From: PALSA-693 sp963834725
GTDB lineage: Bacteria > Actinomycetota > Acidimicrobiia > Acidimicrobiales > Palsa-688
Assembly: GCA_963834725.1 (NCBI GenBank)
Contig: CAWICN010000001.1
Span: 5,270,001-5,334,000 of the forward strand
Direction: 5' to 3'
Length of the DNA: 64,000 bases
Numbering within the stretch: the stretch's first letter is position 1; each line of letters starts with the position of its first letter. The notes under the pieces were generated by a model, which saw nothing but the letters and a program-made list of their open reading frames with translations, was not told the DNA's origin and did no database searches. Shown here one piece after another: positions 44,272 through 54,031 of the stretch. The translations under genes and the position numbers were made by a program.

Positions 44272-45194
44272 GCGTCGGCGGCTCCCACCGCGACCGCCCG
44301 TGGCGCGCTGTCCGGACATCCCCGGACCGGCCCGGCCGTCGGTGCCGGACGCAGGGTGAGGTCCCCGCCGAAGTCGGGACCTCCCTCATCCGCCTTGGCC
44401 GTCGGCACCGGAAGCTGGGTGAGGTCCCCGCCGAACGCGGGGCAGTAACGGTGATAGGCGCAATGATCGCAAAGCCGACCGGGTCTGGGGCGAAAATCCT
44501 CTCGGGCGCAGGCCTGCTCGACCGCCGCCCACACCGCCAGCGTCTGCTGACGGAGACCGCGTGTGGACTGATCGGAGGGGACGGTCGAGATGCTCAGGGG
44601 TTCGCGCAGGTGCAGGAGCTGGACCCGTGCCGGTCGCCGGCCCAACACCTGCTCACAGAGGAAGGCATAGAAATGCACACCCCCGAGGCGCGCCTGCTCG
44701 TAGGCGATCGATGGGGCCCGGCCGGTCTTGTAGTCGGTGACCACCAGTTCACCCGCGTCATCGAGCTCGAGACGATCGATGATGCCCGAGAGTTTGAGCG
44801 TCCCGATGTCGACCGATAGCCGGAGCTCGGTGCCGAGCACGCGTACCTGGCGGGGATCCTCGAGGGCGAAGTAGTTGTCGAGCAGGACCGCCGCGTCGGC
44901 AACGAACTCGTCGCGCTCGTCCCCCTCCAGCGCCAGATCGGCGTACTCTTCCCCGTCGAGCACTTCCGGGATCGCTCGGGTCAGCTTCTCCCGGGCCGCC
45001 TCCGGCGTCCGATCGTCAGGGTCTTCCTCCCACATCAGCAGCTGAAGAACGCGGTGGACGAGGGTGCCTTTGGCGGCGAAGGGAGAGGGTGGCTCGGGTA
45101 GCCGATCGATGGCCGACAGCCGGAACGCCAGGGCGCAGTCCTTGAACGACGCGACCTTCGACGGTGACAACGACGTCGGCAGCAGCAAGGCCAT
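44268..45194 (-). CDS. RecB/Cas4-type PD-(D/E)XK nuclease
   Basis: A 308-residue stand-alone nuclease of the RecB family. The core shows SPSKVASFKDCALAFR, KGTLVHRVLQLL, LSGIIDRLELDDAGELVVTDYKTG (catalytic D and K) and YAFLCEQ. Four cysteines for a Cas4-type iron-sulfur cluster are present: one at SFKDCALAF and three in CDHCAYHRYC. No CRISPR array or cas genes are in the window, so a DNA repair role is more likely. The C-terminal 45 residues repeat GGDLT with linkers. Confidence 0.87.
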   Translation of the reverse strand: MALLLPTSLSPSKVASFKDCALAFRLSAIDRLPEPPSPFAAKGTLVHRVLQLLMWEEDPDDRTPEAAREKLTRAIPEVLDGEEYADLALEGDERDEFVADAAVLLDNYFALEDPRQVRVLGTELRLSVDIGTLKLSGIIDRLELDDAGELVVTDYKTGRAPSIAYEQARLGGVHFYAFLCEQVLGRRPARVQLLHLREPLSISTVPSDQSTRGLRQQTLAVWAAVEQACAREDFRPRPGRLCDHCAYHRYCPAFGGDLTQLPVPTAKADEGGPDFGGDLTLRPAPTAGPVRGCPDSAPRAVAVGAADA

Positions 45195-45277
45195 CGCTAC
45201 AGACACTAACGAGGGGGTGGGACCTTCACGTGGACCGGCCAGCACCGGGTTCGGTTACCGGGCGAGAGGTTCGGTGA

Positions 45278-46156
45278 CTACCGGGCGAGAGGTCCAGTCC
45301 GGGCGCCGAGCGCGGTGGCGGCCATCCGGCCGACACCCATCGGGTCCTCGAATGGGCCGAAATGGCTCAGCCCATGCATGCGGATGGCGCTGCCCCTCGG
45401 GAGGTGGCGGGCGGCGTCCTCAACAAGACGGCTCACCGGATCGCGCCGGTCCTCTCCTCCGAGCAGGGTCACCGGCGGCCGGACTTCGGAAAGGCGATCC
45501 CATGCGTGGTGCAGCGGTGCTCCCTCGTAGATCGAGGCTTCGTCCTCCCGGGTGCAGGCCAGGGTCACTCCGCCGCCCGGCTCATCGACGAACCCGTAGA
45601 TCACATAGGCATCGAGCGCGACGGGATCGAAGCGGTTCATCGGCGGTTTGGATGCGAAGTTCTGCCGGGCCTCCTCCCGCGATGCGAATCGGGGTCTGCG
45701 CTTGCGCGCCTGCTCGCTCAAGGAGTTACCGCCGCTGAAGCCCTCGGGAGGCGGGGTAGCCGGCATCATGACCGGTTCATAACAGCACAGATCGAGAAAC
45801 GTCCCGGGTTGGCGCTGCTCGGCCATCAGGAGCACCGCGCCGCCCAGGGAGTGACCGACGCCTCGCCAGCCGTCGAGACCGCTCCCGCCAAGCCTCTCGA
45901 GCACGGCGAACAGATCGTCCACGAAGAGCGACCAGTCGTGGTAGCTCCGGGCCTTCCCGGATGCCCCGTGGCCACGCTGGTCGATCGACCAGACGCTGAA
46001 ATGATCGGCCAGCGCCGGCGCCATCGGCAGCCAGCAACGGCCGTGGAAGCCGGTGGCGTGCAAGAGCATCACCGGGGGGCCGTCGCCGCCCAGGTGATAG
46101 GTGTTGATCTCGACTCCGCCCGCGCCGCGAACACGGGGGCCGAAATCAGGGGGCAT
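45278..46156 (-). CDS. Alpha/beta-hydrolase fold protein
   Basis: A 292-residue hydrolase. The oxyanion segment is LLHATGFHGRCW, the nucleophile elbow is GVGHSLGGAVLL, a candidate acid is the aspartate in GGEDRRDPVS, and the catalytic histidine is in HGLSHFGPFEDP. No substrate can be deduced. No signal peptide is seen. It lies 83 bp upstream of the RecB-type gene. Confidence 0.87.
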   Translation of the reverse strand: MPPDFGPRVRGAGGVEINTYHLGGDGPPVMLLHATGFHGRCWLPMAPALADHFSVWSIDQRGHGASGKARSYHDWSLFVDDLFAVLERLGGSGLDGWRGVGHSLGGAVLLMAEQRQPGTFLDLCCYEPVMMPATPPPEGFSGGNSLSEQARKRRPRFASREEARQNFASKPPMNRFDPVALDAYVIYGFVDEPGGGVTLACTREDEASIYEGAPLHHAWDRLSEVRPPVTLLGGEDRRDPVSRLVEDAARHLPRGSAIRMHGLSHFGPFEDPMGVGRMAATALGARTGPLAR

Positions 46157-46212
46157 TCCAGCGAAGGTAGACGATCAGGGGAAAGGGGCGCCCATCCGGG
46201 CCAGGTTCTCTC

Positions 46213-47190
46213 TCATGTCCGGGACTGGTCAGGGCCACGAAGGAGCGCCGCCAGCTCGATGGCGTTATCGACCGCATCGGAACCCCAGCAGTTGTCGAGC
46301 AGGACGTGCACTGCTTGCGCCGAAGAGGCCAGCTGGGTCAGCCGCGGCACCCATTCGCGGAGCTCGCCCCGGGCGTACCGGTACGGCGCCGTCCACGTCT
46401 CACCCTCGACTTCGCGACGGCCCGAAAAACGGACGACCGCCATGTCCGCGGTTGCGGCTGCCACCCCTGGGCTGGCGCGCGGCCCGGCCGCCGGCCCGTC
46501 GATGCAGACTAGGGCCAGTCCGCACGCCTCCAGCCCTTCGAGTGTCCCCTCGCAGGTATCGCCCTCGAACCATTTCGGGCTGCGCAGCTCCACGGCCAGG
46601 CGATACTCCGGGAGATGAGCCTGGAGCGATCCGAGCTCCTGCCAGGCCTCGGGCCGAGGACCGAACCATCCGGGGTATTGCAGGACAACCAGGCCCAGCT
46701 TTCCGGCGCGGTGAAGCGGGCGCAGGGCGTGATCGAAGCGAGCCCAGCACTCGTCCAGGGCCTCCGGGGACAGGTGAGCCGGGTACAGGCGGCGCAGATC
46801 TCTGGACCGGTCTCGGACCTCGCTCTGCAGGTCGGGCCACAGCGAGTCCGGCAAGGTGGGCGCGCCGGTGAAAAGCGACCAGGCGCGAATGTCGAAGGTG
46901 AAGCCGGGCGGTGTCCGTTCGGCCCACTGCGCCGCCACCTCGGGGGTGGGGGGAAACCGGTAGGTGGTAGCGACCTCAGCCAGGGGGAAGCGAGAGGCGT
47001 AGTAGGCGAGCCGGGCCCGGGCGGTCATCGAGCGCCGGGGATAGAAGCTTCCGCTGCTCACCAGTCCCCGGTCCGCCCACGACGTGGTGCCGATGAGGAG
47101 GCGCCCGCCATGGGCGTCGATGCACGCCAGGGGAGGCGTGGATCGGTCATCATCAGGGGATTGAACCGCCCCGAACAGCTCATCAGGCAC
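46213..47190 (-). CDS. DUF72 (YecE-like) family protein
   Basis: A protein of about 325 residues with a TIM-barrel-like DUF72 domain of unknown activity. Family landmarks are LLIGTTSWADRGLV, FYPRRSMTARARLAYYASRFPLAEVATTYRFPP, GFTFDIRAWSLFTG and VELRSPKWFE. The GTG at 47190 is one of two possible starts; one at 47214 would overlap malQ. It is divergent from malQ with almost no gap. Confidence 0.83.
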   Translation of the reverse strand: MPDELFGAVQSPDDDRSTPPLACIDAHGGRLLIGTTSWADRGLVSSGSFYPRRSMTARARLAYYASRFPLAEVATTYRFPPTPEVAAQWAERTPPGFTFDIRAWSLFTGAPTLPDSLWPDLQSEVRDRSRDLRRLYPAHLSPEALDECWARFDHALRPLHRAGKLGLVVLQYPGWFGPRPEAWQELGSLQAHLPEYRLAVELRSPKWFEGDTCEGTLEGLEACGLALVCIDGPAAGPRASPGVAAATADMAVVRFSGRREVEGETWTAPYRYARGELREWVPRLTQLASSAQAVHVLLDNCWGSDAVDNAIELAALLRGPDQSRT

Positions 47191-47191
47191 T

Positions 47192-49121
47192 TTGAGCGAG
47201 CGTAGGCGCGACACCCCTCCGTCGCGGCGCCACTCGTCATCGGGTCCCCTGCCGGCTGCCTGGGGTATCGCTCCGGGCTTCGAGGACGTGGATCACCGCT
47301 GGCGGCCGGTGCCGCAGACGACGGTGGACGCCATCCTGGACGCCATGGGCGCGACCCCTGACGGACCGCCCCCCGCGTCCGCGGTGACGGCCCGGCTCGA
47401 CCGTCCGGCGATCCTCCCACCCGGGCGTCTGAATCTGCGGGACGGGGCCACCCTGCCGGTGGTCGGTTCGTTGCCGGCGGGGCTGCCACCCGGCTACCAC
47501 CATCTCCAACCCGATGAGGGCCCCGCGGTGACGCTGATCGCCAGTCCGGGGCGGTGCCCGCTGCCATCTGCTCCAGGCTGGGGGTTCTCGGCCCAGCTCT
47601 ACGCGACGCGTTCCTCCCGCAGCTGGGGAGTGGGCGACCTCGGCGACCTCGAGCAGCTCGGCGCCTGGTCGAAGGCGCAGGGTGCCGGGTTCGTCCTCAT
47701 CAACCCCCTGCACGCGGTCAGCCCGACGCGGCCCCAGCAGCCGAGCCCCTACTTTCCTGGCAGCCGGTGCTTCCTGAACCCGGTCTATCTGGCCATCGAA
47801 CACATCCCGGGGCTCGCATCCCGGCCCGGGATCGCCGGGCTGGCCCGGGCCGGTCAGGCCCTCAACCAGGAGCGCCTCATCGATCGGGATCGGGCCTGGG
47901 AGCTCAAGTCGCTCGCCCTCGAAGCCGCCTATGCCGACTTCGCCGGCGACCCCGATTTCGAGGCCTACCTGGCCGATCGGGGTGAGCCGCTCGTTGGCTT
48001 CGCCACTTTTTGTGCTCTGGCCGAGCGTTACGGCAGCTCGTGGCCATCCTGGCCGGCCGAGTGGCGCCACCCCGCATCGGCGTCAGTACTGGAGTTCGCA
48101 TCAACGCCGGTCGGGTCGGTTCGGGTTCGTTACTACGCCTGGCTGCAGTGGCTGCTGGACCGGCAGCTGGCGGCCGCCGCCGGCACCCTCCCGGTCGTGT
48201 TCGACCTCGCCGTCGGCGTTGACCCTGGCGGCGCCGATGCGTGGCTGTGGCAAGACGCCTTCGTCGACGGTGTGCGGGTCGGCGCCCCTCCCGACGTTTT
48301 CAACACGCACGGTCAGGATTGGTCGCTGCTGCCCTTTGACCCGTGGCGTCTGAGAGCGAACGGGTATGAGCCCTGGATCCAGGCCTTGCGCGGCGCCATG
48401 CGTCACGGCGGGGGCCTGCGACTGGATCACGTCATGGGGTTGTTCCGCCTGTACTGGGTGCCCCTGGGCGCCACGCCCCGGGATGGCGCCTATGTCCGGT
48501 ACCCCTCTTCCGACCTTCTGGACATCCTGGCCCTGGAGGCATATCTGGCCGGCGCCTGGGTAGTCGGCGAAGACCTCGGGACGGTTGAGGACGGCGTGCG
48601 CCTCGAATTGTCCCGCCGGGACCTTCTCTCCTACAAAGTGTGGTGGTTTGAGGCGGATCCGCCCTCGGCCTGGCCGGGCCACGCGCTTGGCGCGATGAGC
48701 ACGCACGACCTGCCGACCGTGGCCGGCGTCGCCACCGGCTCCGACCTCGCCGCCCAGCGCCGTCTGCACCTTGAGCCAGACGAGGAGGCCGCCGCCGCCC
48801 TGCGCACCAAGCTTATGAACCGGACGGGCTCCGACCAGACCACCCCGGCGCCGGAGGTCGTCGCCCGGGCGTACGCCGACCTCGCCGCGCGCCCCGTGCG
48901 TGCTGCTGACTGCAAGCCTCGACGACGCCCTCGCCCTCGAGGAGCGCCCCAACATGCCGGGCACCATCGACGAGTGGCCCAACTGGCGTCTGGGCCTGCC
49001 GTTGTCGCTCGAGCAGTTGGAGCAGATGGCCCTTCCCCGGCGCATCGCCGCCAGCCTCGGCCGGTCGGCGACCGACCCCGGGCCGACACCAACGTCACCT
49101 GAAGCTGGCGGTGGCCCATAG
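47192..49121 (+). CDS. malQ: 4-alpha-glucanotransferase (GH77), one frameshift near the 3' end
   Basis: Disproportionates maltodextrins and glycogen-derived glucans. GH77 landmarks: FSAQLYATRSSRSWGVGDLGDL, QPSPYFPGSRCFLNPVYLAIE, GLRLDHVMGLFRLYWVP (nucleophile Asp) and VVGEDLGTVEDGV (acid/base Glu). Near 48891-48896, in GCGCCCCGTG, one extra base separates LAARP from CVLLTASLDDALALEERPNMPGT. The conserved C-terminus EWPNWRLGLPLSLEQL is in the new frame. Corrected length is 642 residues. The TTG start is the only one that keeps the conserved N-terminus. Confidence 0.88.
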
Positions 49122-49132
49122 GATCGCCGAAC

Positions 49133-50206
49133 GTGGACCTACCCGTGATGCCACCGGTGTCGCCGATGCTGGCCAAGCTGGCCCGGGAACTGCCCGAGGG
49201 CGACTTCCGCTACGAGCCGAAATGGGACGGATTCCGCTGCATTGTCTTCCGCGACGGTGAGGAGGTCGTGCTGGGAAGCCGCAACGAACGGCCGTTGACC
49301 CGGTACTTCCCCGATGTCGTCGAGGCGGCGCGCGCCCAGCTGCCTGAGCGGAGTGTCATCGACGGCGAGGTAGTCATCGCCGGCCAGGGCGGCCTGGACT
49401 TCGATGCCCTTTCCCAGCGCATCCACCCGGCCGCCTCGCGGGTCACCATGCTGGCCCGCGAGATGCCGGCTTCGTTCGTCGCGTTCGACTTGCTGGCCCT
49501 GGACGAGCGGGACCTGCGTCAGGTGCCCTTCTTTCAGCGGAGAGCAGAGCTGGAGTCGGCCCTCGAAAGTGTCGAGGCTCCGGTCCACGTGACTCCCCTG
49601 ACGGCTGATCCGCAGGTGGCGAAGAGCTGGTTCGAGCGCTTCGAAGGCGCCGGCCTGGACGGTGTGGTCGCCAAGCCCGCCGCCCTGGCCTATCTTCCGG
49701 GTCAGCGGGCCATGTTGAAGGTGAAGCACGAGCGCACAGGTGATTTCGTGGTGGCGGGTTTCCGCTGGTATCAGGCCAACCCCGAGGTGGTGGGTTCGCT
49801 CATGCTCGGCCTCTACGAGGGAGCCCAACTCCAGCATGTGGGCGTGATCGGTGCCTTCCCCGCGGCCCAGCGCCGGCGGCTCGTCGAGGAGCTGGCTCCC
49901 TACCGGGATCCGCAGGACCATCCCTGGGCTGACTGGGCCGGCTGGGCCGCCGAAGCGGTCGCGGACGGGCGCCGCCTCCCGGGCGGCGGCAGCCGTTGGA
50001 ACGTCGGCAAGGACCTCAGCTTCGAGCTGCTGCGCCCCGACCTGGTGGTCGAGGCCGCCTACGAGCACCTGCAGGGCCAGCGGCTCCGGCACACCGCCCG
50101 GTTCCGGCGCTGGCGTCCGGACCGGGACCCGCAGAGCTGCACCTACGACCAGATGGACGTCGCGGTCCCATCACTCCTCTCCGAGGTCTTCGGTGCTCGG
50201 GGGTGA
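49133..50206 (+). CDS. ligC: LigC-type ATP-dependent DNA ligase
   Basis: A 357-residue stand-alone ligase. The adenylation motif is EPKWDGFRCIVF (nucleophile Lys near residue 29), then GSRNERPLTRYFPDV, VIDGEVVIAG, FDLLALDERDLR, GLDGVVAKP and MLKVKHERTGDFVVAGFRW; a C-terminal OB fold follows. It resembles mycobacterial LigC, a back-up ligase in end joining and excision repair. It is the second ATP-dependent ligase in this window and begins 11 bp after malQ. Confidence 0.92.
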   Translation: MDLPVMPPVSPMLAKLARELPEGDFRYEPKWDGFRCIVFRDGEEVVLGSRNERPLTRYFPDVVEAARAQLPERSVIDGEVVIAGQGGLDFDALSQRIHPAASRVTMLAREMPASFVAFDLLALDERDLRQVPFFQRRAELESALESVEAPVHVTPLTADPQVAKSWFERFEGAGLDGVVAKPAALAYLPGQRAMLKVKHERTGDFVVAGFRWYQANPEVVGSLMLGLYEGAQLQHVGVIGAFPAAQRRRLVEELAPYRDPQDHPWADWAGWAAEAVADGRRLPGGGSRWNVGKDLSFELLRPDLVVEAAYEHLQGQRLRHTARFRRWRPDRDPQSCTYDQMDVAVPSLLSEVFGARG

Positions 50207-50293
50207 GCGTCGGTGGCCGCCTGGCCAGAGCGGCCGGCAGAGCGGCTGGCGAAGCGGCCGCCAGGGCGCCCGGCAGAGCGGCTGGCAGGGACC

Positions 50294-50827
50294 ATGAGCG
50301 TCGGTACGAGCAGCGGCCGGACCCAGAGCGCAGTGCTCGTACCGGTGCCAGAGGCCGACGCGGTGGTGGGGCGCTGGCGGCACGAGCACGATCCGGTGGC
50401 TGCTGCTGGAGTCCCGGCCCACATCACGTTGATCGTTCCCTGGCTGCCGCCAGGCGAGATCACCCAGGCCGACCTGGCCGACCTCGACGAGATGCTCGAC
50501 GATGTGAACGCCTTCGAGTTCGTTCTCGACCACGTGGACTGGTTCGGCCGGCGGGTCCTCTGGGTGGCTCCTGAGCCGGCCGCGCCGTTTCTCCGTCTGA
50601 TCGACCGGCTCGCGGACCGCTTCGATACCCCACCCTGGGATGACGAGTTCGATGAGGTGATCCCGCACCTCACCGTGGCCCAGGCCAGCGACGGTGTCGA
50701 ACTCCAGCCAGTGGCTGCGGACGTGTCCGAACGCTTGCCGGTGGTGTGCCGGGCTGACGAGGTCTGGGTGATGGTCGGCGACGGGACGCGCTGGGATCTG
50801 CGACACCGGGCCAAGCTGCCGTCCTGA
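50294..50827 (+). CDS. 2'-5' RNA ligase / LigT-like 2H phosphoesterase
   Basis: A 177-residue protein with two H-x-T/S motifs of the 2H superfamily, AHITLIVPW and PHLTVAQ. The spacing between them is normal for a cyclic phosphodiesterase or RNA ligase fold. The ATG at 50294 was chosen. An upstream GTG at 50213 would add a low-complexity stretch encoded by 16-bp direct repeats (50235-50250 and 50271-50286). It follows ligC after 87 bp and may be co-transcribed. Confidence 0.82.
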   Translation: MSVGTSSGRTQSAVLVPVPEADAVVGRWRHEHDPVAAAGVPAHITLIVPWLPPGEITQADLADLDEMLDDVNAFEFVLDHVDWFGRRVLWVAPEPAAPFLRLIDRLADRFDTPPWDDEFDEVIPHLTVAQASDGVELQPVAADVSERLPVVCRADEVWVMVGDGTRWDLRHRAKLPS

Positions 50828-50856
50828 GCCGGGCGGCCATCTAAACCTGCTCGAGC

Positions 50857-51759
50857 CTAACCCTGCTGGAGCGTCTTCAGCACCACGCTGCTCTCGTCGC
50901 TCGGGGCCGATGGCACCGTATAGCCGGTCTCGGCCCGGATCTCGGCGAAGTGGTCACGGACGTCTTCCATGGTCAGCTGCCGGTTGAAGTACCCGGGGGT
51001 CATTCCGATGAAGAACCTCGCTACCCGGCCCCCGCCAACCGTGAACACCTCTCCGCTGACCGGAACGTCGTCGTGGGCCAGCCAGGCGACGACGGGTGCA
51101 ACCAGCTCAGGGTCGACCTGCGGGCCGAGAGCTTCGCCCAGCAGGCCCTCGGTCATGCGGGTGCGGGCGAGTGGGGCGATGGCGTTCACCTTGATGTTGT
51201 ACCGTGCGCCCTCGGCGGCCAGCACGCGGGTCAGGCCGACGAGCCCCATCTTGGCCGCCCCGTAGTTGGCCTGGCCGAAGTTTCCGAGTATCCCGGAGTT
51301 CGACGACGTGTTGACGATCCGCCCGTAGCGCTGCTCGCGCATCTTGATCCAGGCCGGGCGGGTCACGTGGAAGGCGCCTTTCAGGTGCACGTCGAGGACG
51401 GGACCCAGCGAATCCGGCGTCATGTTCTGAATGGTCTTGTCCCGCAGGATGCCGGCGTTGTTGACGACGATGTCGAGGCCGTCGAAGGCTTCCAGCGCGG
51501 CCTGGACGATCGCTTCGCCTCCCTCAGCGGTCGAGACGCTGTGGGTGTCGGCGACCGCCTCGCCGGCCGCGTCGCGGATCTCTTGCGCGACGGCCTCAGC
51601 GACGGTGGCATCAGTCCCTTCGCCGTCGAGTGAGCCGCCGGTGTCGTTGACCACGACCCGTGCTCCTCGAGACCCCAACAGCAGCGCGTGCTGTTTCCCG
51701 AGGCCCCGGCCGGCGCCGGTCACGATCGCCACCTTTCCGTCAAAGCCGAGTTCGTCCAT
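50857..51759 (-). CDS. Short-chain dehydrogenase, 3-hydroxyacyl-CoA dehydrogenase type
   Basis: A 300-residue NAD(P)-dependent SDR. The cofactor motif is VTGAGRGLGKQHALLL, with NNAG near residue 97 and the catalytic YGAAK preceded by NTSSNSG. The N-terminal VNDTGGSLDGEGTD and the C-terminal extension resemble the 17-beta-HSD4/multifunctional beta-oxidation group, so an acyl-CoA or steroid substrate is likely. The ATG at 51759 fits the usual family start MDELGFDGKVAIVTGAG. Confidence 0.88.
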   Translation of the reverse strand: MDELGFDGKVAIVTGAGRGLGKQHALLLGSRGARVVVNDTGGSLDGEGTDATVAEAVAQEIRDAAGEAVADTHSVSTAEGGEAIVQAALEAFDGLDIVVNNAGILRDKTIQNMTPDSLGPVLDVHLKGAFHVTRPAWIKMREQRYGRIVNTSSNSGILGNFGQANYGAAKMGLVGLTRVLAAEGARYNIKVNAIAPLARTRMTEGLLGEALGPQVDPELVAPVVAWLAHDDVPVSGEVFTVGGGRVARFFIGMTPGYFNRQLTMEDVRDHFAEIRAETGYTVPSAPSDESSVVLKTLQQG

Positions 51760-51834
51760 AGGCGCCGAGGGTAGTTTCCCCCCTCGGTGAGGGCTACCCC
51801 CGGCCATCGGGCCGCTCAGTGGACAATGAAGGGC

Positions 51835-53109
51835 TCAGTGGTCAGTGGACAGCTCAGGCCGGGGCCAGGCGCCCGCGCCGGTGAACAGGTGCCGGCGCCA
51901 GCGGTGCGGGGTGACGACGACGGCTCGTGGATAGTCCTCGAACATCCAGCGGGCGAAGTGGGCCCGCCGCCAGGCGCCCCCACCGGCGATCCGAAGGGCA
52001 CCGATCGTTCCGCGCGGGTGGGCCAGGATCTTCGAAAGATCACGGGCCAGCCGGTGGTCGACGGCCATGCCCCACCGGATCTGCCTGCGGTAGCGGATCG
52101 CGGCCGCCTCCGGCTGTGACGGCCCCGCCCATGAGATGACCCGGGCCGCCAGCTCGCCGGTCTCGAGTGCCTGGGCGATGCCCTCGCCGGTCATCGGGTC
52201 GCACGCTCGAGCGGCATCGCCGGCGAACAGCATCCGCCCACCCAGCCCCGCCAGGACAGTGGCGCCGATGCGGGCCGGAATGGGCCAGCTTTTCCAGGGG
52301 CCGATGGGCGAAGCGTCCGGCCCGAGTACCGCCGCGATATGCGGGCGGCCCAGGAGGTCGACGCGCTGCCCTCTGAGCGGACCGGGCCCGGATCCGGGCC
52401 GGCGGATGACGCCGTACCCCACGTTGGCGGTGCCGTCGGGCAACGGGAACGACCAGGCGTAGCCCGGCGCCATGTCCGGCTCGAACCACACCCACAACTT
52501 CCGGGCCAAAGGACCTACGCCGCCGACGTACTCGCGGCCGGCCTGCCAGTCGCCGAGATAGCCGTCCTGGCCCAGACCCACCGCCTTGCGCACGGCCGAC
52601 CACATCCCGTCGGCCGCGATGACGTAGGAGGATCTCAGTTCCTGGCGCGCCCCGGAAGCGAGCCGAAGGTCGACCGTGTCGCCGCCTGCTGTGGCGACGA
52701 CGTCCACCACCGCGCTGCCTTCGATGATCTCGGCACCGGCCGCGGCGGCCCGGTCGACCAGGGCGGCGTCCAGGTCGATCCGGCGGGCTGACGCCGCGAA
52801 TTGGCCGCGGCCCGACGGCAGCGCGAGACGTACCCTCCGGCCGTCGGGACCGGCTACCACGGCCTCTTCGGCCGGCTGCCATGACCCCACCGACGCCGGA
52901 TCCAGCCCGAGATCCTGCAACCGGCGCAAGGCGGCCACGGTGAGGCCATCGCCGCAGCATTTGTCCCGGGGAAAGGTGGCCTTGTCGACGAGCACGACCC
53001 GGCGGCCCGCCCGGGCCAGGGTGATGGCAGCCGCGGCGCCCGCCGGTCCTCCGCCCACGATCGCGACATCGGCATCGCGGCCGGATCGGTGCAGAGCCGG
53101 CCATGTCAT
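51835..53109 (-). CDS. Geranylgeranyl reductase-family FAD-dependent oxidoreductase
   Basis: A 424-residue flavoprotein of the PHBH fold. The dinucleotide motif is VAIVGGGPAGAAAAITLARAG, then the reductase-type FPRDKCCGDGLT, and the second FAD motif GGRMLFAGDAARACDPMTGEGIAQAL. Members saturate prenyl chains of quinones or lipids. The neighbouring SDR does not define the substrate. No signal peptide is visible. The frame is intact. Confidence 0.87.
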   Translation of the reverse strand: MTWPALHRSGRDADVAIVGGGPAGAAAAITLARAGRRVVLVDKATFPRDKCCGDGLTVAALRRLQDLGLDPASVGSWQPAEEAVVAGPDGRRVRLALPSGRGQFAASARRIDLDAALVDRAAAAGAEIIEGSAVVDVVATAGGDTVDLRLASGARQELRSSYVIAADGMWSAVRKAVGLGQDGYLGDWQAGREYVGGVGPLARKLWVWFEPDMAPGYAWSFPLPDGTANVGYGVIRRPGSGPGPLRGQRVDLLGRPHIAAVLGPDASPIGPWKSWPIPARIGATVLAGLGGRMLFAGDAARACDPMTGEGIAQALETGELAARVISWAGPSQPEAAAIRYRRQIRWGMAVDHRLARDLSKILAHPRGTIGALRIAGGGAWRRAHFARWMFEDYPRAVVVTPHRWRRHLFTGAGAWPRPELSTDH

Positions 53110-53202
53110 TCGATCATCGTCGCATCGTGTCGCATGCGGGACCAGCGTCAGGGTCGTGTTGTCCAGCCTCGAGCCGGCCCGCCAGATCGAGCGCCCGTGC
53201 CA

Positions 53203-54027
53203 TCAGACCCGGGCGGCCGCCCGGTGCAGGAGGGCTGCCACCCGGGCCGGATGGGTCAGGTGGGCACTGTGGCCAGCGTCGCCGATATCCGCCAGCTCAC
53301 CGAGCGGCAGCTCCTGGGCGAGCTGGCGGGCCGCTCGTCGCTGGTAGCCCGATGACTGGCCGCCGCGGCCCACGATGACCGGCGTGCTGACGGTGTCCGC
53401 GTCGAAGGCGGGACTCGAGGCCAGGCTCGTGAGCTCGGCGTGCAGGGTGTGTCCCTCCGCCCGGCGCTGGGCCCGCGTGGCCGCCGGGAGCCGTTCCCAG
53501 ATGCGATCCCCGACCAGCCGGCGCATAAACCACTCGGCTCGCTCGGGGGCGCCCGCCTCGCCGGATTCGTCGGCTTTCGGCCACCACGGCAACCACGGCT
53601 GCGGCGGCTCCCATACGAGCGCGGCGGCCAGCAACTCGGGGTGCGCGGCTGCGGCTGCCAGCACCACGGTGCCCCCGTAGCTGTGACCGAAGGCGACTGA
53701 CGGCTCCCCATCCAGCACTTCGACCAGGTCGGCGACCTGATCGTCGAAGCACCTGGGTGGCCCGGCTGCGGCCGACCCGGCGTAGCCGCGCCGGTCGTAC
53801 GCGACAACGCTCCAGTCGCGCAGCCGGCCCATCAACCGGGTGAAGCTGGTAGCCCGATCCATCGAACCATGGACCAGGACGACCCGCCGTCCGGCGGCGG
53901 GTCCGTCGGTGGTGGGGTCGCGCTGGAGGATGCGCAGCGATGGCGTCGATGGGGTCGAGGGCGTCGAGGGCTTCGGGGGCATCGAAGGCGTCGGGGGCAC
54001 CGGGGGCGTCGGGGGCTTCGGGGGCAT
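53203..54027 (-). CDS. Alpha/beta hydrolase with a Pro-rich repeat N-terminus
   Basis: A 274-residue hydrolase. Residues 1-30 are a Pro/Ser/Thr-rich stretch encoded by a 9-bp tandem repeat. The hydrolase domain shows VVLVHGSMDRATSF, nucleophile FGHSYGGTVVL and the C-terminal GDAGHSAHLTHPA with the catalytic His. The true start may lie downstream of the repeat, since family members lack it. A 9-bp inverted repeat (54066-54074 with 54138-54146) lies upstream. Confidence 0.8.
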   Translation of the reverse strand: MPPKPPTPPVPPTPSMPPKPSTPSTPSTPSLRILQRDPTTDGPAAGRRVVLVHGSMDRATSFTRLMGRLRDWSVVAYDRRGYAGSAAAGPPRCFDDQVADLVEVLDGEPSVAFGHSYGGTVVLAAAAAHPELLAAALVWEPPQPWLPWWPKADESGEAGAPERAEWFMRRLVGDRIWERLPAATRAQRRAEGHTLHAELTSLASSPAFDADTVSTPVIVGRGGQSSGYQRRAARQLAQELPLGELADIGDAGHSAHLTHPARVAALLHRAAARV

Positions 54028-54031
54028 CGGC
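53942..54031. repeat. 9-bp tandem repeat at the hydrolase 5' end
   Basis: Ten units of 9 bp related to GGCATCGGG extend from 53942 to 54031. On the minus strand they encode Pro-Pro-Thr/Pro-Ser-Thr/Pro-Ser-Met triplets at the start of the hydrolase. The array also covers its putative start codon. Confidence 0.85.

Noticed and set aside
44268..45194. Cas4 gene of a CRISPR system
   Set aside because: The cysteine cluster fits, but no cas1/cas2 or repeat array is in the window and the neighbours are ordinary metabolic and membrane genes.
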